Below are positions 38,601-44,648 of a stretch of DNA of 64,000 nucleotides, piece after piece. The DNA lies in contig NC_135565.1 in the NCBI RefSeq assembly GCF_964340395.1, positions 6,084,142-6,148,141 of the forward strand, in the 5' to 3' direction. The position numbers were made by a program, and so were the translations under genes. The stretch is from Glandiceps talaboti. Taxonomy: Eukaryota; Hemichordata; Enteropneusta; Spengelidae. Position 1 is the stretch's first letter, and every line of letters starts with the position of its first letter. The notes beneath the pieces were generated by a model. It saw only the letters and a list, made by a program, of their open reading frames with translations, was not told the DNA's origin and did no database searches.

Positions 38601-40748
38601 AAACTCGACCTGAAATATTTTGCTATCATTATATATGGCATGGTTTGTTTTATCCTTGTCAAGCATTGTGAAAAAATGAAATCGACCTAGCTACATACCC
38701 AATGTGATGGGTTAGGTTACCCGTTGACCAGCATTTTTTTTTTCTGACCTTACATATGCTATTTAATTGCGTATGCTAAAATAGATATTATATAAATTGC
38801 ATGCAAATTTATGTAAATTAGCATTTTTCTAAATTTTAAATGCATGATTGCACCAAGACAAAGTTCTGCCTCCCCTTGGCAATTTGGTCAGGCTACGGCC
38901 TGGGAGGGCATCGCTAAAATGCACCTAAGATTCTAAGTTAGGCCACGTTTGGGTACAAATTGAAACGAATACCAATGTAAATCCGGAAATTACCGATGAG
39001 ATGTCACGGTTGACGTGACCTCTAAACTTCGACTATTATTGTCGTAGATAGCCTGGTATTGCGAACGTTTTTTTCAGTACTAACAACAAGTTGGTCGTTC
39101 GACTGATGTTGATTCAATCCTTCTATTAACGTGAAAACAAAAAAGTTCGATCGCCTGACACATGTGAAATAATTATTCAGCAGTAGTTTAGTAATTCCAA
39201 ACAGATTTCTAGATGTTTTCAAGTGATAGTTGAAACATGAATGACTGTGAGAGCCGCTAACGTGTTCATCACTGTCGTAGTGCGACAGTCAAAACATGGA
39301 TTCGAAGTTGAAACAGTATGAAAAGACTACCAAGGTCGTCGTCGTCGTCACTGATATGGGACCACGAAGATTGAGGTTGATATCCTGGAATGGATTAGAT
39401 TAGATTAGATTAGATTAGATTAGATTAGACTGATTTGGATTGAATTGGGTTAGATTAGTCTAAGATTAGATTAGATTAAATGCCTGGAAATGTATTTTGC
39501 ACCCACCCACCCGCCTGTCCATTGTCATGTACATTCGGGTAGTGAGTTTGCCATTAGCATGACTGTGAAAGCCGCTAACGTGTTCATCACTGTCGTAGTG
39601 CGACAGTCAAAACATGGATTCGAAGTTGAAACAGTATGAAAAGACTACCAAGGTCGTCGTCGTCGTCACTGATATGGGACCACGAAGATTGAGGTTGATA
39701 TCCTGGAATGGATTAGATTAGATTAGATTAGATTAGATTAGATTAGATTAGACTGTTTTGGATTGAATTGGGTTAGATTAGTCTAAGATTAGATTAGATT
39801 AAATGCCTGGAAATGTATTTTGCACCCACCCACCCGCCTGTCCATTGTCATGTACATTCGGGTAGTGAGTTTGCCATTAGCATGACTGTGAAAGCCGCTA
39901 ACGTGTTCATTACTGTCGTGGTGCGACAGTCAAAATCAACTGTGTATAAATTATGGAAGCGTGCGAATAAAACGAAAACGAAGAAGTTACGTTTCTTGTG
40001 CGTCAGTTTTAAAATGACACGGCCCCTAAGTATGATGTTGCGACATACTGCCAAGCATGAAGCAACACGTTAATCGTACATAACAGATACTCACTACATA
40101 CAGGACACACTTCAAGTTCAGTTACAGTCACTAACACCACGCAAATAGGTAATACGTAGGCTAAAACCATCGATGGTTCAGCAAGAATTATGAGACACTC
40201 CCGACAGTTTAAAACTAAGACCAAAACCAGAACTTCAAAATCAACATGTACAATGTACAAAACCACAACAGTTTTTTGTAACACAGACTCTTCATCTGTC
40301 AAAGTTGGCGGAGGAAATACATGTAAGTTGAAACAGTATCAATGACGCTTTGTTATGGTACAGAAAAGTGTTTAGATTTCCGGCAGTGCCGATATCTTTG
40401 AAACCCTACTTACAGATCCCACTGGTGAAATTTATGCAAAATAATGTTGTGAAGACCACAGTTATCACGATGTGTCTAGTTCCCGCAAACGGGACGGGCC
40501 AACTGACATATACACCTTACCTCTTCGGTTGCTGTTGGGCAGTATTTATATATCACTAACGACGTAGCTATGTTTATGAGTAATCCAGTAAGAGTGATCG
40601 AGTTCGGTGCGATTGATGCAGATACCTTTTTGAAAAGCCATTCCCAAATAACCTGCATAAAGGGTTCCAAGATCGACGTGCCTTGTGAGCTGTATTTGTG
40701 ATCGTACAACTGCTTGATTTCCACGACGCTTAAGATTTCAGTTGCCAT
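16717..40748 (-). CDS. CEPT1: Choline/ethanolamine phosphotransferase (CEPT1/CHPT1-like), 8 exons
   Basis: The protein would transfer phosphocholine or phosphoethanolamine from the CDP-alcohol to diacylglycerol, the last Kennedy-pathway step, in ER or Golgi membranes. Exons (-): 40748-40521, 22715-22568, 21649-21508, 20725-20641, 20278-20147, 18331-18173, 17412-17287, 16833-16717. The sum is 1137 nt (378 codons plus stop), every phase matches and every intron is GT-AG. The family is recognised from [18 protein letters not shown] near residue 46, the catalytic D96-x2-D99-G100-x2-A103-R104 with D117 and D121, [41 protein letters not shown] and several hydrophobic helices. Human homologues are about 410 residues, so this is near full length. 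Oddity: residue 113 is Glu where the family motif has Gly. CEPT1 and CHPT1 cannot be told apart here. Confidence 0.93.
16931..17034. repeat. 104-bp hairpin with 20-bp arms in CEPT-like intron 7
   Basis: Left arm TACGGTGGCCCACAGGTGAC and right arm GTCACCTGTGGGCCACAGTA are complementary with one mismatch, around a 64-bp AT-rich loop. It lies about 100 bp 5' (on the gene strand) of the exon 8 acceptor. Probably a small MITE. Confidence 0.85.
17287..17412 (-). CDS. CEPT1: CEPT-like exon 7
   Basis: Acceptor TATCTCCAG, donor ACATTG|GTAAGT, both phase 0. It encodes [20 protein letters not shown] and [19 protein letters not shown], conserved in the family. Confidence 0.95.
18112..18164. repeat. (TTG)n microsatellite beside the exon 6 donor
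   Basis: About 17 TTG triplets, ending about 8 bp from the splice donor of exon 6. Confidence 0.95.
18173..18331 (-). CDS. CEPT1: CEPT-like exon 6
   Basis: Acceptor TTTTTATAG, donor TTAGTG|GTAAGT, both phase 0. It encodes a membrane helix and the conserved [12 protein letters not shown] and [12 protein letters not shown] microsatellite begins only about 8 bp beyond the donor. Confidence 0.93.
18389..18502. mobile_element. 114-bp foldback element in CEPT-like intron 5
   Basis: GTTATTTGCCAAATAC at the left pairs with GTATTTGGCAAATAAC at the right. Inside, ATCTTGCT pairs with AGCAAGAT, and GAGGTCA pairs with TGACCTC, around a short loop. Palindromic and non-coding, MITE-like. Confidence 0.85.
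20147..20278 (-). CDS. CEPT1: CEPT-like exon 5
   Basis: Acceptor TTTATTACAG, donor GTTGGC|GTGAGT, both phase 0. It encodes [20 protein letters not shown] and then [19 protein letters not shown]-like EKNGST is a conserved family motif. Confidence 0.93.
20641..20725 (-). CDS. CEPT1: CEPT-like exon 4
   Basis: Acceptor ATTTTCAG at phase 2, donor CTGTCG|GTAAAG at phase 0. It encodes (K)[19 protein letters not shown] and then TGPWFWSLS, matching the DVTE-Q motif and a following membrane helix. Confidence 0.93.
20992..21283 (+). repeat. Interspersed repeat family A, copy 1
   Basis: It begins near CTGACCCCACCTACTTTTTC and continues CGAGAAACAAAATAATAAAA, then GAAACTGACATCAACTTAAT, then CAATATAAAACTGTTCTTCC, ending near TTTGTTAGGCC. 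Copies lie at 28864-31135 (split by a LINE) and 53113-53455. It is non-coding and about 290-340 bp; it could be a MITE or SINE. Confidence 0.85.
21508..21649 (-). CDS. CEPT1: CEPT-like exon 3
   Basis: Acceptor ATGTAG at phase 1, donor GGAAA|GTAAGT at phase 2. It encodes [14 protein letters not shown] and then [17 protein letters not shown]. The related animal enzymes have His where this has Gln in CAQWQ. Confidence 0.93.
22180..22556 (+). repeat. Diverged minisatellite abutting CEPT-like exon 2
   Basis: Units of about 55-62 bp contain ATATTCAAATTGA, then AAATC(A/G)TCA and CCAGGTGC-CAAGTA. Roughly six units end 12 bp from the splice donor of exon 2, inside intron 2. Confidence 0.75.
22568..22715 (-). 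CDS. CEPT1: CEPT-like exon 2 (catalytic motif)
   Basis: Acceptor TTTTCTAG at phase 0, donor ACAG|GTAATT at phase 1. It encodes the CDP-alcohol phosphotransferase signature [17 protein letters not shown], then [10 protein letters not shown]. The family pattern is DGx2ARx8Gx3Dx3D; the Gly position is GAA (Glu113) here, while both DG and both later Asp residues are intact. Confidence 0.95.
23036..23425. mobile_element. Inverted-repeat element with CAACTCGCCCC termini
   Basis: The left end carries TTTCAACTCGTCCCATTC, AACTCGCCCC and CAACTCGCCC in tandem. The right end carries the inverse: GGGGCGAGTTGAAAAAGGGG, then CGAGTCAAAATGGGACGA. Repeated sub-motifs at both termini in opposite orientation are typical of non-autonomous DNA transposons. 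A 76-codon frame inside (23120-23350, +) has no recognisable motif. Confidence 0.8.
23585..24080 (+). repeat. About 110-bp tandem monomers, CCATAGCAAC family
   Basis: About four diverged monomers share TTTTTTGAATGTTTAT-CA, then TTGTCATCTTTG-AATATA, TTGGATGTTGCTATGGG and GTGTTGCTAGGCATAT. Confidence 0.8.
24176..24230. repeat. (GACA)n/(GATG)n microsatellite
   Basis: ACAGACAG and GATAGATA units grade into GATGGATG and GACGGACG tetramers. Confidence 0.9.
24590..24683. repeat. (AC)n and (ACAG)n microsatellites
   Basis: A short AC run is followed by ACAG tetramers from about 24615 to 24683 with one AGAG variant. Confidence 0.95.
27235..27960 (+). repeat. Diverged tandem repeat, about 190-220-bp units
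   Basis: TACTGA-A-A-ATCCCTTGGTG, then CCAATATT, TTTCATGTGATTTT, AAAATGTTGAAATTT, GGGGTGGGGGTCA and TGAATAGTTCAGTTGATTT recurs from about 27237, 27456 and 27643, with a poorer fourth unit to about 27960. A TG run has expanded in unit 1. Confidence 0.8.
28864..29056 (+). repeat. Family A repeat copy 2, left half (split by LINE)
   Basis: CAGACCCCACCTAGTTTTTA, then ACGTATTCGAGAGAAAAAAT, GAAATTGACATCAACTTC and CAATATAAAACTGTTCGTCC correspond to the first 190 bp of copies 1 and 3. The match stops at the ATA-rich LINE tail. Confidence 0.9.
29057..31015 (-). mobile_element. 5'-truncated CR1/L2-type non-LTR retrotransposon
   Basis: The element reads on the minus strand. Its 3' end is GCGCTCTATAAGAAATAA followed by an ATT microsatellite tail (plus-strand AATAAT run, 29060-29085); its 5' side ends inside the open frame near 31015. 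It lacks the endonuclease part, as expected for target-primed reverse transcription that stopped early. It sits in a family A repeat whose left and right halves resume on each side, giving insertion boundaries to within a few bases. A target-site duplication could not be set confidently. Confidence 0.9.
29254..31032 (-). CDS. Reverse transcriptase ORF2 fragment of a CR1/L2-type LINE
   Basis: This unbroken frame gives 592 residues, of which the first about 6 are flanking DNA. RT landmarks, in order: [20 protein letters not shown] around 167-186, [31 protein letters not shown] with the first catalytic Asp, [13 protein letters not shown], and [11 protein letters not shown] with the YADD catalytic pair. 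The tail has [37 protein letters not shown] and [19 protein letters not shown], the usual C-terminal domain of CR1, L2 and Rex-like elements. No apurinic endonuclease is encoded, so the copy is truncated and cannot move on its own. The lack of stops in about 1.7 kb points to recent insertion. It shares orientation with the host gene. Confidence 0.95.
   Translation of the reverse strand: MSSSGSYFFRCFPHGLCVITEFLPDLDICNLPDTFVNFFCSKITKLRESLPVATLSDTYNVNLCCSFDAFTPVTIDYVSKLINTLPPKSCQLDPFPTTLLKKCSVQIAPVICQIINSSLISGEFPSSCKSAIVRPLLKKANLDKNILKNYRPVSNLPFLSKLIERIVSVQLNSYLSDNNLFAKYQSAYRAGYSTETALLRVQNDILGSLDKRKDVILILLDLSAAFDTIDHDILLHRLRNRYGIKGSALEWFRSYLIGRFQSVSVGAVVSKAQSLDCGVPQGSVLGPVLFTLYTAPLEDIIIRHGLNCVMYADDSELYLTCEGDRVPTSVIESCTSEVRQWMRDNMLCLNDGKTEIVHFSSKFGGAGPVPRCEIRIGDVDIQPSNAVRNLGVSMDSAATMSDHVINICKAASHALWKIGKIRTLLDQSCTEKLVHAFITSRLDYCNSLLYGLPLQQIRKLQIIQNSAARLVIRKKKVEHITPVLHSLHWLPIQKRIEFKVLCIVFKVLNGCGPSYLGDLLMVRSTRRSLRSQSGSVVNLHQPIGNTAYYGDRAFSICGPRLWNALPPCLRSSHTLNSFKSALKYHLFRSHYH
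31016..31135 (+). repeat. Family A repeat copy 2, right half
   Basis: ACCTGAACTAGACACTCACA, then AAATCTACCTA, TTCTAAACTTGAGCGTAA, CGGAACCATACAATTATTTT and GTTAGGCC match the 3' part of copy 3 (about 53340-53455). Confidence 0.9.
31130..31525 (+). repeat. About 110-bp tandem monomers, CCATAGCAAC family
   Basis: Four diverged monomers: TGTTGCTATGGGCATGG, then GTTGATAGGCATATAT, TGCCGAATGTTTAGCCA and so on. The array starts right at the end of a family A copy, which may indicate composite repeats. Confidence 0.75.
32537..32692. repeat. (GTCT)n then (GAT)n microsatellites
   Basis: GTCT tetramers (32538-32571) run directly into about 38 GAT triplets to 32690 with few interruptions. Poly-Asp or poly-Met frames across it are artefacts. 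Confidence 0.95.
32932..33831. mobile_element. 900-bp DNA transposon with 28-bp terminal inverted repeats
   Basis: The left end TTGCAGGAGTTATATAGAAA, followed by CGCCTGTG, matches the reverse complement of the right end (33804-33831) at 27 of 28 positions. The segment just inside the left end recurs at 452-632. Inside, a 93-codon frame (33130-33411, -) has no motif I recognise. Size and TIRs fit a non-autonomous DNA transposon; superfamily unknown, and no convincing target duplication was seen. Confidence 0.88.
33950..34085. repeat. GGGAGGGTCATGTTTT repeats
   Basis: ACAGGGGAGGGTCACTTTTT and GGGGGAGGGTCATGTTTTTC occur in tandem. A similar segment lies at about 61558-61650 (AAGGGGAGGGTCATGTTTTA), so it is dispersed and low-copy. 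Confidence 0.55.
34088..39935. mobile_element. 5.8-kb nested inverted-repeat (large foldback) structure
   Basis: Outer arms: 34088-34510 is the reverse complement of about 39136-39560, including the order TGGCAAACTCACTACCCG, CATTTCCAGGCATTTAATCT, a CTAAT pentamer run, GACGAC triplets, TTGACTGTCGCACTACGACA and AGGCGATCGAACTTTTT. The right arm's distal part is repeated, giving a second copy to about 39880 and a third start at 39882. Inner arms: GAAGTCCATTTCAAGTTGCC and CGGTTCCCGCGGGA near 35792-35842 are inverted at about 37650-37708. Both pairs share a centre near 36.75-36.82 kb. Short frames inside (35108-35431, 35538-35900, 37736-38056, all -) match nothing I know. Confidence 0.8.
39240..39925 (+). 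repeat. About 320-bp tandem duplication in the right arm
   Basis: ATGACTGTGA(G/A)AGCCGCTAACG occurs at 39240, 39559 and 39882. Two full units carry the GTC triplets, the TAGAT pentamer run and the CCACCCACCCGCCTGTCC block; the third is a partial unit ending soon after GTGCGACAGTCAAAA. Units differ mainly in TAGAT copy number. Confidence 0.9.
40521..40748 (-). CDS. CEPT1: CEPT-like exon 1 (residues 1-76)
   Basis: The start codon sits in a favourable context (AAAATGG). The exon encodes [20 protein letters not shown] onward to YCPTATEE, the conserved N-terminal part with the first membrane helix. The donor is GAAGAG|GTAAGG, phase 0. The next exon is about 17.8 kb away. Confidence 0.92.
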
Positions 40749-40928
40749 TTTGTCCGTTCAGTCCAAAAATTGTTAAATGAAATTGGTCTGATGATGTAGT
40801 CCCATAAACGTCACAAATGTCTCAATGCGCCCAAGTCTCAAAGCAGAGTACCCCTGAACAATCTTTTTAAAGACTGGGTAGCAAATTACGTGGCTTGCTG
40901 CAGAGCCTCGTTCTGGCGTACGCTTTCA

Positions 40929-40942
40929 CGATGGCGGCCTTG
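40929..40942 (-). promoter_or_regulatory. Possible YY1-type site upstream of the CEPT-like start
   Basis: CGATGGCGGC on the plus strand lies about 185 bp 5' of the start codon and matches the YY1 core (AAGATGGCGGC) at 9 of 10 shared positions. YY1 sites are common near TATA-less housekeeping starts. A single motif match is weak evidence. Confidence 0.3.
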
Positions 40943-42849
40943 TCAACGGCCTTGTGTCGTCTGCTTGCAAACCCCTAAATAACTTTTTCACTAAATTTCC
41001 AAGGTAAACTTTTCTTACTATGTATTAATCAACCCATACAATGCGTATTTATATTGAATAAATGTTACAGCAGGAAATTTGCAAGTTGTCAAATTACGGA
41101 CGATGCTAATGATTGTAGCTGTGTTGTGTCTGTGTCAAACTTTGTCCTGCCGGCAAGGTGCGTTGCGATGATTGAAACAAGGTGCCAAATTTGGTGTCTC
41201 TAGCTTATGTGGTCTATATTTCGTACAGATTTCAATCTGACCTTGCAAGTTCTCAAGTTAATGATTGTGGGTACATACGTTGTGAGTCACAGATCTAAAT
41301 TATATCCATTCAGGATATTTTAGTGAATTTTCATCTTGAACTCTTATTTGAAGTCAAAAGTATTTAAACTGTGTACATACAGTGACATTCCGTTGCGTAA
41401 CAAAATAGGTCCTTGACATCTCAATATCGCTATTTCGGAATTGTTTGTACCAGATACGATTGAACTGTCAACAAGTTTTATTATGACATGACTATTTTAT
41501 GGTCTTTGAGATATGAACTTGTATTAGAGAAGGTGATTGGATATTAGATCTCAGATGATGTCTTTCATAAGACTTAAGAATACGTCATGCTCTAAGAATA
41601 GGGATTTTGTGTAAACTTTGAAATGTATTTAAGTTGGGTTTTTAGCCCATCTCAGGAGGAGTGGAGATGGAGATTGGTCATGTAATAAAATCAACCAAGT
41701 GGTTAACTTGGCGTTCGTTGAACCAGATACGTACGTTTCGTTGTGAGTTCTACTCAACACTGTCCAAGGCGGTACGGTACCTCGTAAAAGAGATGGTTTG
41801 AGAAGAAACTAGTTGGTCGAATAATTCAACGTTATAGTCTTAAATGGAACAGACTGACGATTGGAACAGCAGTGCGAGTGAGTACTTCCCCGTTTGAACA
41901 TTAAAAATCGATAAACTACACAGTAAGCCGATCAACAGCCTTTAACATACTACGTCTGTGTTGAATTTACCTTGGCTGACAAAATAGGTTCATTACGCTC
42001 GAAACAACACAAAATTTTGAAGACTAAAATTTCAATTTATATCCATTACCTGTGCCAAATTTGGAGTCTTTACCTTATGTGGTCCTTAAATCGTACGGAT
42101 TTCAATTTGACGTGTAATTAGAAAATTACTTAGGGGTGGACCATTTGATATCCTGGGGGGGGGGGGCTTGCAAGATTTCGGGGGGGGGGAGATGCCAAAT
42201 GGAGTTGCTTGAAAAAAAATCCGGATATGAGTGGGTGATGGAAAACAAGATGGACTATTGCTGCTAGAAAAAAATGTCTTGGCAGGGAAATGATGCACAA
42301 GTTCGCGTGTACTGCTCAACCTGCTAGTACCTCTCCAACCAGGACACTTGTCAAATTATGACAAACATTTTCAAACACATGTCAGGGACCAGTCAGTTTC
42401 GTTAGCCTGTGGTACATATATATTTGTTCTTGTCTCTGTTTCTTTCATAAATTGTTTAAATATTACTTTATGTAAGGGTTCAAACATAACTATACATAAA
42501 ATTATACATATAATACATGTATTACCTAGCTACCACACTAGTACAGAACATGCCATGTAAGTGTTTGGCTGTTTCACAATCAATGCTTCACTTATATATT
42601 GCACTTTGGGTCAAAAGTGAACTTGAAAGTTTCGTAATGGTAATCTTCATATATAGTTTATAAAAGAAGTTACTATAAATTGTTCTACTCGTCAGTATGA
42701 ATTTGTCAGAAGGGATTAACACTTTCACTGTTATATAATATTTATAAAGGTATTCCTATGCGTTGTTTTCTATTGCTGGTACGTTCATTACCATATTTTT
42801 TTGAATATCATTTAATGGGTAATTTGCATAATTGGTGATTCCCTTACAG

Positions 42850-43330
42850 GAGGCATTCAATTTAAATCTCGTTGATTTTCAATTAGAAATTTAGGAAGTA
42901 TGATATTAACGTCGAACTTTCTCTAATTTTACCTTGTTGTTTTGCAATTTCTCCCAATATCAAGCTACTGCTGTTTGGTGTGAGCCATGTGATCATGTAA
43001 TTAACGCAGTATCTCGGGAAATATACACTTTCATTGAACACATTCATCAGGTGTAATAAAGTATGATTTATAACAATATTATGAAATCTATAAGCCTACG
43101 GAAATAAATTGGTCTTCAATAATGTTGTTCACGATCTAGCCTACATGTATTACTTCGCAAAATTGTAGTAACACTGGTGACCTTTACATTGACCTCTATA
43201 TATTCAGTGCACAGTAAGGGCCCAATGTGTGGCTTGAACAGGGAGTTTGAATTATATTTATGATAGCAAGACGATACCCTTACGGAAGGGCATTCAGTTT
43301 AACTCTGGTATACATGTATAGCTATGTGAA
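42850..43330 (+). repeat. Dispersed repeat, second copy of the 1.76-2.42 kb element
   Basis: It shares with the first copy ATTTAGGAAGTATGATATTA, GTGTAATAAA, TGACCTCTATAT and ATACCCTTACGGAAGG in the same order and orientation. A shorter piece of the 3' block (GGCATTCAATTTAAATC) also sits at its 5' side, at about 42851. Confidence 0.7.
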
Positions 43331-44648
43331 GTTTTCTATTGAAATGAAGACCTGACTGATACGTGGCTTTACATGCCTGATCAATATCTCTGTTATTGTA
43401 AAGTATCCCAAACAATTTCTTTAGGAAGTATATCACTATAAAGGGACACCAGAAAACACACCAAAAGGTCAAGTTACCCGTCAGAAAGTCACGTGACACT
43501 GGCGGCCATATTGAATTTTTACAAAAAATACAGAAATTGCAGGACGGGTATGATATTTTAATGAATACCTGTATTTCATTTCAGGAAAACTGTCAATTAC
43601 AAAAAATACATTGCAAACAATTGTCATTGAAAAGAGAGGGAGATACATTATTGGGAAATATTGCAAATCAATCAGATGAATGTGTCACACCATTACAAAA
43701 ATTCATTAATGATATTTTTTTATTATTATTATTAAACTTTATTTCGGGAAAGAAAAGAACGCAAACACGCTCAAAAACATCCCATAGATAAAAAAAAAAC
43801 TATACATAAAAAACGGCAATATTTAAAACAAGTAAGACTTTAAAAAGACAACCTGACAAATACACACATGAACAAAGCTTGTCATGTTATTTACCTTCCC
43901 ACAGCAGGCGTCTACTAAAAATCATACAATTAAGTAAAGCTTTCTAAGCTTAAATTTCAAAATAAAACATAATTATTCCAGAAAAGTCTGTAAACATGGC
44001 ATTTTTTCAGCTTTACAAAAATACATAATTATAGTTAGTCTTGAGACTAGCAACTATATTACAAATGCACAAAAATTGAAGATAAAGCAAGTGCTTTCTA
44101 TATCTCTTGTATTTTTGTCTTTTATAAAGATCTGTATCACATATAAATGTTCTAAATAAATAAACAATAAAACTTATACCACATATTTACATGTGCATAT
44201 GTTTGTTTTTAAAACAAACAAAACAAACAAACAAACAAACAAACAAACTTCCTGTGATTTGTTGAACACATGGTGGACAGATGAGTTGAGGTAGGTAAAT
44301 ATAAATCAACCTAGCAGCCAGTACAGGTCAGCTGTGATATTTGAAATACTATGGCTGTGTAAGGGAAACATTTGTCAAGAACAAGTGATGAATTATTTCT
44401 CCAATATAACAGTAATCAGAATCTGCATAAAAAGAAAACTGCAGATACATTTTTGAAATCATGACCAGCATTCTTAAAGATGATTTTTGACCAATAATTA
44501 AAAAATTCTTTACGAATTATACATGTTTGACACAGGATGTAACTAAGCTTTGGTGGAAAACTAGCCTCTGGAATGTATTTTATACATTCATATCAACATT
44601 TCATTTTTATTCATACAGAGTATGAATTTATATAAAAGATATTTATAT

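Larger units (their letters stand above)
22716..40520 (-). other. CEPT1: CEPT-like intron 1 (about 17.8 kb)
   Basis: No additional exon with compatible phases was found. The intron is mostly transposon-derived: a MITE-like element at 23.0-23.4 kb, tandem repeats at 23.6-24.1 and 27.2-28.0 kb, the LINE at 29.06-31.0 kb, a TIR element at 32.9-33.8 kb and the nested inverted structure at 34.1-39.9 kb. Stretches at 24.7-27.2, 28.0-28.8 and 31.5-32.5 kb hold nothing I recognise. Confidence 0.7.
40749..44648. other. Region 5' of the CEPT-like gene, no gene seen
   Basis: It contains the probable promoter of the CEPT-like gene, a dispersed repeat copy at 42.85-43.33 kb, and AT-rich sequence. The short frames at 42348-42560 and 43537-43791 (+) have no support. 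An ATT run near 43720 may be a retrotransposon tail. Confidence 0.45.
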
